NCBI GenBank assembly: GCA_018399435.1
Contig: JAGYOJ010000033.1
Location: forward strand, 1 to 10,861
Direction of reading: 5' to 3'
Length of the DNA: 10,861 bases
Source of the DNA: Actinomycetota bacterium
Lineage (GTDB): Bacteria > Actinomycetota > Humimicrobiia > Humimicrobiales > Humimicrobiaceae
Positions 1 to 5,990 of this stretch are shown here, piece by piece; the first letter of the stretch is position 1, and the number at the start of each line of letters is the position of its first letter. The notes below the pieces were generated by a model that worked only from the letters and a program-made list of their open reading frames with translations, was not told where the DNA came from and ran no database searches. Both the position numbers and the translations under genes were made by a program.

Positions 1-169
1 TGGTTTAGACCCTAAGCCAGCCAAAGAGCTTCTATCTATGTTTAAAAACGATAAAGAGATTAATATAAATCAAGTTATCTTAACAAAAATTACTACTGTA
101 ATTAGCGCCCATACAGGGCCTGGTGTTTGGGGTGTAGCATATTGTCCCTCAATAGAGGCATCTGATTGA
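1..169 (+). CDS. DegV family protein, C-terminal fragment (5' end outside window)
   Basis: An open frame (starting at base 2 in phase) runs in from the left edge and ends at TGA 167-169, giving 55 residues. The end of the fragment reads ISAHTGPGVWGVAYCP. This resembles the C-terminal DegV signature, where a short helix leads into an (A/T)H(T/A)GPG(A/x)xG loop that helps hold the fatty-acid carboxylate. DegV/FakB-like proteins are cytosolic fatty-acid binding proteins of about 280 residues that, in well-studied Gram-positives, present fatty acids to the kinase FakA. Only the last fifth is visible, so the bound lipid and subtype cannot be judged. It lies upstream and in the same direction as etfB, but 349 bp of non-coding DNA with its own promoter-like site separates them, so I do not think it belongs to the etf operon. 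The identification rests on one motif plus its terminal position. Confidence 0.7.
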   Translation, partial: GLDPKPAKELLSMFKNDKEININQVILTKITTVISAHTGPGVWGVAYCPSIEASD

Positions 170-437
170 TTACTTCTTTTTAATTAAACATTTTTAATTC
201 AATTAAGCAATAAAGGCAATAGGTTTTAAAAGTTACTTATAAATTCAATAAAATTTAACCAATTTAATAAAATTCCAAAATACATGCTAAATAATGCCTG
301 GCCCCAAATATTTATGTGATTTAATGGCCTAATATCTATAGCATTTTTTAAAAATTACCTGCGCTTATTAATCTTAACTTAAAAAAACCATTAGAAACTT
401 TCTGCTATATTCATCTGCAACTGGCATAATTACCCCC

Positions 438-487
438 TTTTTTTTAAAAAAATAATTAATTGCATATTGTAACAACAGTGTTACAAT
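438..487 (+). promoter_or_regulatory. Candidate promoter for the etfB-etfA-glcD operon
   Basis: The best -10 is TACAAT at 482-487, with TG at 479-480 making an extended -10 (TGnTACAAT). A weak -35, TTGCAT, sits at 460-465 with a 16-bp spacer. A T8A7 tract at 438-452 would fall at about -56 to -42 from a start near 494, where an UP element binds the RNA polymerase alpha subunit. Transcription from about 494 would give a leader of roughly 25 bases that just contains the etfB ribosome site. The -35 matches consensus in only three of six positions, so the call leans on the extended -10 and spacing to the gene. Confidence 0.45.
466..487. promoter_or_regulatory. 22-bp perfect-arm palindrome, likely operator of the etf operon
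   Basis: The sequence is ATTGTAACA (466-474), ACAG (475-478), TGTTACAAT (479-487), so the two 9-bp arms are exact inverse complements. The right arm is the predicted extended -10 box. A homodimeric repressor bound here would directly block RNA polymerase. The half-site spacing (TGTAAC-N6-GTTACA) resembles the TyrR-box layout TGTAAA-N6-TTTACA and differs by one base of spacing from TnrA/GlnR sites. Neither resemblance is enough to name the regulator. In A. woodii the lct operon is controlled by a GntR-type LctA encoded next to it; no such gene is seen in this window. Confidence 0.55.
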
Positions 488-505
488 TAGCATGTTTAAA
501 AATTT

Positions 506-512
506 GGGAGGT
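506..512 (+). promoter_or_regulatory. Ribosome binding site that fixes the etfB start
   Basis: GGGAGGT lies 6 bases before the ATG at 519-521. An earlier in-frame ATG at 492 has no Shine-Dalgarno site, lies at or before the predicted transcription start, and would add nine residues not seen in EtfB proteins. The site therefore supports a protein starting MNIVVCIKQVPGT. Confidence 0.85.
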
Positions 513-518
513 TATAAA

Positions 519-1307
519 ATGAATATAGTCGTATGTATTAAACAAGTACCTGGCACCTCCGAAGTAAATATAGATCCAGAAACGGGCAACCTTCTAAGAA
601 GTGGAATTGATTCAAAAATGAACCCGTATGATCTTTTTGCACTGGAGACAGCCTTAAGAATAAAAGAGCGAAAGGGTGGCCTAATAAAAGTTATAACTAT
701 GGGACCGCTGCATGCTAGAGACGTAATAAAAGAAGCTTACATGATGGGCGCAGATGAGGGTTATCTGCTTTCAGATAAAGTGTTTGCTGGCTCTGATGTT
801 TTAGCTACATCCTATACCCTTTCTCAAGGAATTAATAAAATTAAACCATTTGATTTAATTATCTGCGGAAAACAAACAACCGATGGCGATACAGCCCAGG
901 TGGGCCCAGAAACCGCAGAATTCTTAAATATACCCCATATCGCTAATGTATTAAATATTTTAAAAATAAGGGATAATGAATTAATTGTAGAAATGGATAT
1001 GCCTAATACTGTTGAAATAGCTAAAATAAATATTCCCTGCCTCTTAACTGTTGATAAAGACATATATGACCCAAGGCTTCCATCTTTTTTAAAAAAAATA
1101 TCTACAAGAGATAAAAAAATAGAAATATTTAATTTTAAAGATTTAAGAGATAAGAATAAGAAAAAATATGGTTTAGATGGGTCTCCTACACAAGTTGAAA
1201 AAGTATTTCCGCCTAAAGTTGATAAAAATAAGGAGAAGTGGACTGGCGATAGCCGTGACTTAGGAGAAAAAATTGCAAAAGAACTAAAAAACCTAAAATT
1301 TATTTAA
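519..1307 (+). CDS. etfB: Electron transfer flavoprotein subunit beta (EtfB), LctB-like
   Basis: This is the beta subunit of a heterodimeric cytosolic electron transfer flavoprotein. The 262-residue length is normal for the family. The N-terminus MNIVVCIKQVPGT (1-13) is the typical first strand of the nucleotide-binding fold. NPYDLFALETAL (35-46) is a conserved EtfB segment, and CGKQTTDGDTAQVGP (116-130) is the signature loop found in bifurcating/confurcating EtfBs, where this subunit holds the extra FAD that exchanges electrons with NAD(H). The ATG at 519 has a strong GGGAGGT upstream. The stop is followed 14 bases later by etfA, which is read in the same direction and followed by an FAD dehydrogenase. 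That neighbour, rather than acyl-CoA dehydrogenase or FixC/FixX genes, points to an LctB-type role: passing electrons between ferredoxin, NAD+ and a 2-hydroxyacid dehydrogenase. Family membership is secure; the confurcating role is inferred. Confidence 0.95.
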   Translation: MNIVVCIKQVPGTSEVNIDPETGNLLRSGIDSKMNPYDLFALETALRIKERKGGLIKVITMGPLHARDVIKEAYMMGADEGYLLSDKVFAGSDVLATSYTLSQGINKIKPFDLIICGKQTTDGDTAQVGPETAEFLNIPHIANVLNILKIRDNELIVEMDMPNTVEIAKINIPCLLTVDKDIYDPRLPSFLKKISTRDKKIEIFNFKDLRDKNKKKYGLDGSPTQVEKVFPPKVDKNKEKWTGDSRDLGEKIAKELKNLKFI

Positions 1308-1321
1308 TAAGAGGTGCAATA

Positions 1322-2548
1322 ATGGCAACATTAAAAGTAAATCAAGGGAAAGTTACTCCAAAAACTGCAAATGAATTAATAGATATTTGCCCCTTTGGCG
1401 CAATTGATGAAGAAAATGGGAAATTAATCATAAATTCTAATTGTAAAATGTGTAAGATTTGTGTTAAAAAAGGCCCAAAAGGCGTAATAGAGCTTGTAGA
1501 AGATAAAAAAATAAAAAAAGTAAATAAAAGAGAATGGAAGGGCATAACTGTATATGTAGATCATGTAGAAGGGGAAATACATCCAGTTACTTATGAGCTT
1601 ATAGGAAAAGCTAAAGAATTGGCAAAAAAAGTTGATTACCCTGTTTATTGTTTATTTATAGGGAATGATATAAAAGAAAAAGCAAAAAATCTTTTAGAAT
1701 ATGGAGTGGATGAAGTATTTGTTTATGATTATAAAGAATTAAATTACTTCAGGATTGAACCATACACTTTAGCATTTGAAGATTTTATAAATAAATTGAA
1801 GCCTTCAATAATATTAGTTGGCGCTACCACTACTGGAAGGTCTTTAGCTCCCAGGGTAGCGGCTAGATTTAGAACTGGACTTACTGCAGACTGTACTATT
1901 TTAGATATACAGAAAAACACAGATCTTATTCAAATAAGGCCTGCTTATGGTGGTAATATCATGGCTAAAATTAAAACCACGAATTCAAGGCCACAGCTTG
2001 CAACCGTAAGGTACAAGGTTATGGATGCTGCAAGCAAATGTGAGAATATTTCCGGTCGGGTAACCAGCTTAGAAATAGATTCTTCTAAATTTAATTCAAA
2101 TATTGAAGTAATTAAAATAACTAAAAAAGAAAAAGAAGAAAATATATCAGAAGCAGATATTGTAGTAGCTGTTGGGAAAGCAATTAAGAATGAAGATGAT
2201 TTAAAAATGGCAGAAGAGCTTGCAAATATACTTGGCGGACAGCTTGCCTGCACCAGGCCTATAATAGAAAATGGATTAATAGAGCCAAAAAGACAAATTG
2301 GCTTAAGCGGGAGAACTGTAAAGCCAAAATTAATTATCACTCTTGGCATTTCAGGCTCCGTGCAATTTATCGCAGGCATGAATAGCTCTGAGTATATTTT
2401 TGCAATAAACAAAGATCCAGAAGCTGCTATCTTTAATATTGCCCACTATAGTATCGTTGGGGATATTTTTGAAATAGTCCCGGATTTAATAGAGGAAATT
2501 AAAAAACAAAAAGACATTGAACTAAAGGAATGCATAGGAATCAGTTAA
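1322..2548 (+). CDS. etfA: Electron transfer flavoprotein subunit alpha with N-terminal ferredoxin-like domain (EtfA), LctC-like
   Basis: This 408-residue EtfA is about 70-80 residues longer than ordinary EtfA because of an N-terminal ferredoxin-like domain (about 1-65). Four Cys can bind one [4Fe-4S] cluster: C23 (in CP) and C41-x2-C44-x2-C47. The Cys expected after C47 for a second cluster is Gly51 (GP in place of CP), and the first CxxCxxC is absent, so one cluster is expected. The EtfA core follows: GATTTGRSLAPR (167-178) and the FAD-binding half with SGRTVKP (329-335), GISGSVQFIAGM (342-353) and AINKDPEAAIF (361-371). Two positions differ from the usual pattern: Phe349 replaces the His of the common SGAIQH motif, and AHYSIVGD (374-381) stands for ADYGIVGD. 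RBS GAGGTG is at 1311-1316. The fused ferredoxin domain is known from CarE and LctC of Acetobacterium, where it feeds ferredoxin electrons to the flavins. The role here is inferred from that and from the neighbouring genes. Confidence 0.95.
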   Translation: MATLKVNQGKVTPKTANELIDICPFGAIDEENGKLIINSNCKMCKICVKKGPKGVIELVEDKKIKKVNKREWKGITVYVDHVEGEIHPVTYELIGKAKELAKKVDYPVYCLFIGNDIKEKAKNLLEYGVDEVFVYDYKELNYFRIEPYTLAFEDFINKLKPSIILVGATTTGRSLAPRVAARFRTGLTADCTILDIQKNTDLIQIRPAYGGNIMAKIKTTNSRPQLATVRYKVMDAASKCENISGRVTSLEIDSSKFNSNIEVIKITKKEKEENISEADIVVAVGKAIKNEDDLKMAEELANILGGQLACTRPIIENGLIEPKRQIGLSGRTVKPKLIITLGISGSVQFIAGMNSSEYIFAINKDPEAAIFNIAHYSIVGDIFEIVPDLIEEIKKQKDIELKECIGIS

Positions 2549-2561
2549 GGAAAAAAAAATT

Positions 2562-3974
2562 ATGAAAGTATTAGAAAAAACATATAAAAAAATAAATAAG
2601 GATGATATAGATTTTTTAAAATCAATAGTTGGAAAAGATAATGTATCCCAGGGTGAAGATATCCATGAAGATTTTTGCCATGATGAATTAAGCAGCATAA
2701 GCCATATGCCAGATGTATTGGTAAAAATAGAGAATACTGAACAAGTATCTAAAATTATTAAATATTCTTTTAATAATAATATACCAATTGTTCCAAGAGG
2801 TTCAGGCACTGGATTAGTTGGAGGGGCTGTAGCAATATATGGCGGAATATTAATGGACATGACAAAAATGAATAAAATTATTGAACTTGATGAAGGAAAC
2901 TTGACTTTAACTGTAGAACCTGGAGCATTGCTTATGGATATTGCAGAATATGTTGAAGAATATGACCTTTTTTATGCCCCTAATCCTGGAGAAAAATCAG
3001 CTACTATAGGAGGAAATATAAGCACTAATGCAGGTGGCATGCGTGCATTAAAATATGGCGTTACCAGGGACCATATTTTAGGATTAGAAATAGTCCTTCC
3101 TAATGGAGAAATATTAAATTTAGGTGGCAAAGTTGTAAAGAATACTACTGGATATAGCCTAATTGATTTAATATGTGGATCCGAAGGCACTTTAGCAGTT
3201 GTAACTAAAGCTATCTTAAAATTAATGCCTTTGCCTAAAAAATCTTTAAGCTTACTAGTTCCCTTTCCTAACCTTGATACAGCTATTGGCACTGTACCTG
3301 AAATGTTAAAATCAAGAATAACTCCTACTGCTATTGAATTTATGGAAAGAAAAGTTTTGGAATCAGCAGAAGAATACCTGGGTAAAAAAATACCAGATAA
3401 TTCAGATGCTGCTGCTTATCTTCTTTTAACTTTTGACGGTAACAGCAGCCATGCAATTGAAAAAGAATATGAAAAAGCAGCCAGAGTTTGTATTGATAAT
3501 GGAGCTTTTGATGCATATATAGTAGATACCGAAGAAAGAAAAGAAACTGTATGGTCTGCAAGGAATACCCTTCTTGAAGCAGTAAAGGCTTCCACTACCG
3601 AAATGGACGAATGCGATGTTGTATTGCCTAGAACTAATATAACTAAATTTATTAACTATTTAGAAAAAATACAGGAAGAGGTTGGTACAAGAATAAGGAG
3701 TTTTGGGCATGCTGGTGATGGAAATTTACATGTCTATGTGCTTAGAGATAATTTAGATGAAGAAACCTGGCATAAAAAACTGGATAAAGCATTTGATTTA
3801 ATGTATAAAAAATCTTTAGAATTAGAAGGCCTGGTATCAGGCGAGCATGGAATAGGCTATGCTAAAAAGAAATTCCTGATAAACCAATATGGCAAGACTT
3901 ATATAGATATATTGAAAAATATTAAAAATGTTTTTGATCCCAAAAATATATTAAATCCTGGAAAAATATTTTAA
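2562..3974 (+). CDS. glcD: FAD-binding 2-hydroxyacid (probably lactate) dehydrogenase, LctD/GlcD-like
   Basis: This is a flavin oxidoreductase of the VAO/PCMH fold with a GlcD-type C-terminus. It has 470 residues, as expected for LctD/GlcD. The FAD domain shows PRGSGTGLVGGAV (78-90, pyrophosphate loop), NPGEKSATIGGNISTNAGGM (141-160), YGVTRDHILGLE (165-176) and GSEGTLAVVTKA (206-217). The substrate and metal domain shows FGHAGDGNLH (381-390), SGEHGIG (426-432) and the family ending DPKNILNPGK (459-468). It follows etfA after 13 bases, with a weak AAGGA site at the etfA stop and a long A run before the ATG. The order EtfB-EtfA(ferredoxin domain)-GlcD is that of lctBCD, whose complex oxidises lactate to pyruvate while reducing NAD+ at the cost of reduced ferredoxin. 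Glycolate or 2-hydroxyglutarate as substrate cannot be excluded. No lactate permease or racemase gene is seen nearby. The symbol refers to the family, not a proven substrate. Confidence 0.9.
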   Translation: MKVLEKTYKKINKDDIDFLKSIVGKDNVSQGEDIHEDFCHDELSSISHMPDVLVKIENTEQVSKIIKYSFNNNIPIVPRGSGTGLVGGAVAIYGGILMDMTKMNKIIELDEGNLTLTVEPGALLMDIAEYVEEYDLFYAPNPGEKSATIGGNISTNAGGMRALKYGVTRDHILGLEIVLPNGEILNLGGKVVKNTTGYSLIDLICGSEGTLAVVTKAILKLMPLPKKSLSLLVPFPNLDTAIGTVPEMLKSRITPTAIEFMERKVLESAEEYLGKKIPDNSDAAAYLLLTFDGNSSHAIEKEYEKAARVCIDNGAFDAYIVDTEERKETVWSARNTLLEAVKASTTEMDECDVVLPRTNITKFINYLEKIQEEVGTRIRSFGHAGDGNLHVYVLRDNLDEETWHKKLDKAFDLMYKKSLELEGLVSGEHGIGYAKKKFLINQYGKTYIDILKNIKNVFDPKNILNPGKIF

Positions 3975-3978
3975 GAAT

Positions 3979-4692
3979 TTAGTTTTCCATCAGCGATAGT
4001 TTAATATCACTATCGCCTAATAGCCGTGTTTTGCCTTGCTCTAAATTTCCTAGCCCTAAATTACCAATTTTAATTCTTTTTAAATCAATTACTTTATAGC
4101 CTAGTTTTTTAAATAACCTTCTTATAATCCTTTTACGCCCTTCAATTATTTTTATCTCAATAATTGTTACATTTTTTTCTGATCTATATACTTTTAAAGA
4201 TTTAACATTTACTATTCTTTTCCCTACTTTTATACCTGAGTTAATATCATCTAAATTCTTTTGACTAATATTTTTATTTAGAATAACCGCATAAGTTTTA
4301 GGAATCTCAAATTTTGGATGGGTTATCCTATATGCCAACTTTCCATCATTTGTAATAATTATAAGGCCCCTTGAATTGTAATCTAGCCTTCCAACAGGAT
4401 ATAACCTTTTATCCTTATTATCCAGTAAATCCAAAACAGTCTTTCTATTAAAATCATCTTTTACAGTTGAGAGATACCCAGGAGGTTTATTTAATGCTAA
4501 AACAATTCTTTTTTCTAAGCTAACAATTTCACCTTCATGCTTGACCTCATCCCCTTCTGAAATTTGAAATGCTAGATCCCTTACTATATTTCCATTAACC
4601 TTAATTTTCCCTGATTTAACTAAATTTTCACACTTTCTTCTTGAATCTATTCCACATTTTGCAAGGAATTTAGAAATCCTAATTTTATTCAC
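3979..4692 (-). CDS. rluB: Pseudouridine synthase, RluB/RsuA family
   Basis: This enzyme isomerises a specific uridine in rRNA; RluB acts on U2605 (E. coli numbering) of 23S rRNA. The protein has 237 residues, the usual size. An S4 RNA-binding domain occupies about 2-60 (RISKFLAKCGIDSRRK at 5-20). The catalytic domain follows, with LNKPPGYLST (67-76), the catalytic loop GRLDYNSRGL (101-110) carrying Asp104, TNDG (114-117) and the family ending with EGRKRIIRR (184-192). The start is GTG at 4690-4692 and overlaps the scpB stop by 8 bp, so it is probably translated by coupling. RluB and RsuA subfamilies are hard to separate by eye. The position directly after scpB agrees with the scpAB...rluB clustering seen in Bacillus and relatives, which favours RluB. 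Confidence 0.9.
   Translation of the reverse strand: MNKIRISKFLAKCGIDSRRKCENLVKSGKIKVNGNIVRDLAFQISEGDEVKHEGEIVSLEKRIVLALNKPPGYLSTVKDDFNRKTVLDLLDNKDKRLYPVGRLDYNSRGLIIITNDGKLAYRITHPKFEIPKTYAVILNKNISQKNLDDINSGIKVGKRIVNVKSLKVYRSEKNVTIIEIKIIEGRKRIIRRLFKKLGYKVIDLKRIKIGNLGLGNLEQGKTRLLGDSDIKLSLMEN
3993..4016. terminator. Candidate bidirectional hairpin at the convergent operon ends
   Basis: GCGATAGT (3993-4000) and ACTATCGC (4009-4016) form a perfect 8-bp stem around an 8-base loop, and the stem would fold in transcripts from either strand. It starts 18 bases beyond the glcD-like stop and lies in the last codons of rluB. No T run follows directly on either strand, so it is not a textbook intrinsic terminator. 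It may instead protect 3' ends or slow the polymerase. It is the only strong foldback near the junction. Confidence 0.35.
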
Positions 4693-5254
4693 TCTCTTCT
4701 AAATCTTTTAAAGATGGCAATTCATTCAAGCTATCTAGGCCCAGCAATTCTAAGAATTTATCAGTAGTTTTATATAATATGGGATTGCCAGGTTCTTTTA
4801 ACTTACCTCCCTCTTTAAGAAGCCCCTTATCTACAAGTGTTACAATAACACTATCAGTCCTAACGCCTCTAATCTCAGCAATCTGTGTCCTTGTAACCGG
4901 CTGTTTATATGCTGCTATTGCTAGGGTTTCTAAAGCAGCTTGGGATAAGCGGCTTCTTATATTGGATTTTACAAATTTTTTTAAAATTTCACTAATCGAA
5001 GGATTTGAATAAAATCTATAACCCCCTGAAACCTTTTTAATTATAAATCCCCTATTAGATTCAATATATTCTTTTTCAAGCTTTTCTAAAATTTCACCTA
5101 TCTTTTTTTCTGGTTCTTCTAATGCTTGTGCTATATCCTTTATTTTAACTGGTTCCTCAGAAATAAATAAAATACCTTCAATAGCAGCCTTCATGTTGTT
5201 ATCATCTTCATGAAAGAAATCAATATTAAATTTATTAGCTTTGTAATCGTTCAT
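4685..5254 (-). CDS. scpB: Segregation and condensation protein B (ScpB)
   Basis: ScpB is the winged-helix KITE subunit of the SMC-ScpA-ScpB condensin that compacts and separates newly copied chromosome origins. It dimerises and binds the middle of ScpA. The 189-residue protein has a first winged helix beginning AAIEGILFISEEPVKI (23-38) and a second with the highly conserved LSQAALETLAIAAYKQPVTR (103-122), then IRGVRTDSV (128-136) and the ending TTDKFLELLGL (163-173). The start is uncertain. ATG 5252-5254 overlaps scpA by 20 bp and has no close Shine-Dalgarno site. An internal ATG at 5192-5194 (MKAAIEG) would give a 169-residue protein that begins where many ScpBs do. I keep the longer form because its overlap fits the coupling seen throughout this operon. 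Confidence 0.93.
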   Translation of the reverse strand: MNDYKANKFNIDFFHEDDNNMKAAIEGILFISEEPVKIKDIAQALEEPEKKIGEILEKLEKEYIESNRGFIIKKVSGGYRFYSNPSISEILKKFVKSNIRSRLSQAALETLAIAAYKQPVTRTQIAEIRGVRTDSVIVTLVDKGLLKEGGKLKEPGNPILYKTTDKFLELLGLDSLNELPSLKDLEESE

Positions 5255-5990
5255 TTTTTTTAATTATAATGTTTCCAAAATTTTCAAACTGTAAAATTTC
5301 TACTATTTCGCCTTTATATAATTCTAAAATCGACAAAAAACATATGATTTTATCAATTGTTTTTTCAAATTCAATTGTCAATTTTTTAAAAGTTATTTCT
5401 TTTTCTTTATTTAATATATCTTTTATTCTTTCAATTTCTTCATTTACGCTTCTAATATTCCGGTGATTATAAATATCCTCTATTCTTATTTGAAACTGAT
5501 CTCCTTTAAGCAATTTCTTTGCAATTTCTGCTAGTTGTTCTTTTTTTATCCCTTTTAAAAAATTTGGGAATAAATTGATATATTTTCTTTCAATAGGGGC
5601 TTCCCTTACAAAATATAATTCTTCTATTTCTAATTGTTTCTCAAAAAAAAATGATATCTTTTTAAATATTCTATACTCTTTTTCCCTTTTTTTTAATATC
5701 TCTTCACTCTCTTCTGCTGAATCTTCTGATTCATCCCTTTTAGATGGTATTAATGATTTAGACTTAATTTCTAATAAGGTTGATGCCGTGTATAGAAATC
5801 CAGACAATGTATCAATAAATATGTTTTGCTTATTTTTTATATAATTTAAGAAACCTATTATTATTGAATCAATGCTTATATCATATATAGGCACTTTTTT
5901 TGATCTTACTAATTCTAATATAAATTGTATGGGCCCTGTATAATCGCCATGTGTTATTACAAAATTTTCCTTATTGTTAAATTTAATCAA
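5235..5990 (-). CDS. scpA: Segregation and condensation protein A (ScpA, kleisin)
   Basis: ScpA is the kleisin that bridges the SMC heads and carries ScpB. Its 251 residues are normal for the family. The N-terminal SMC-neck binding part reads YTGPIQFILELVRSKKVPIY (17-36), matching the usual FxGPLDLLLxLI pattern, and is followed by a helix with LLEIKSKSLIPS, the match to the common LIKSKxLLP. A highly charged linker (about 84-105, rich in Glu, Ser and Lys) leads to the ScpB-binding middle. The C-terminal winged helix ends with FLSILELYKGEIV and FGNIII. The start is TTG at 5988-5990, overlapping the trpS stop by 8 bp. No ATG is available near the conserved N-terminus, and AGGGA directly before the TTG is too close to act as a normal site, so translation is probably coupled to trpS. 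Confidence 0.92.
   Translation of the reverse strand: MIKFNNKENFVITHGDYTGPIQFILELVRSKKVPIYDISIDSIIIGFLNYIKNKQNIFIDTLSGFLYTASTLLEIKSKSLIPSKRDESEDSAEESEEILKKREKEYRIFKKISFFFEKQLEIEELYFVREAPIERKYINLFPNFLKGIKKEQLAEIAKKLLKGDQFQIRIEDIYNHRNIRSVNEEIERIKDILNKEKEITFKKLTIEFEKTIDKIICFLSILELYKGEIVEILQFENFGNIIIKKNERLQS

Larger units (their letters stand above)
170..518. other. Intergenic region between degV-like gene and etfB
   Basis: This is 349 bases without a convincing gene on either strand. Stops are frequent in all frames and the base composition is more AT-rich than the flanking genes. The last 80 bases hold the etfB control region, listed separately. A 14-base near-identical direct repeat, AATT(C/T)AATAAAATT, occurs at 242-255 and 261-274. 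I looked for an intrinsic terminator behind the degV-like stop and found only AT-only foldbacks with no GC stem before a T run. No tRNA, T-box or riboswitch fold was recognised by eye. Confidence 0.7.

Noticed and set aside
290..350. Possible long-loop hairpin with GGCC at both ends near 299 and 325 and AATGC/GCATT flanks before a T run
   Set aside because: The paired segments are short and separated by a large loop, so it is not convincing as the degV terminator or as a structured RNA.
492..518. In-frame upstream ATG that would lengthen EtfB by nine residues
   Set aside because: It has no ribosome site, lies at or before the predicted transcription start, and EtfB proteins begin at the MNIVVCIKQ strand. 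The GGGAGGT at 506-512 points to ATG 519.
1945..2412. 155-codon open frame on the minus strand inside etfA
   Set aside because: It is fully antisense to a well-conserved coding region, and its product is low-complexity and hydrophobic with no family motif. It is explained by the AT-rich codon use of etfA.
2522..3561. Antisense open frames over the glcD-like gene (73-112 codons)
   Set aside because: They are shadows of a clearly conserved flavoprotein frame, with no ribosome sites or recognisable motifs.
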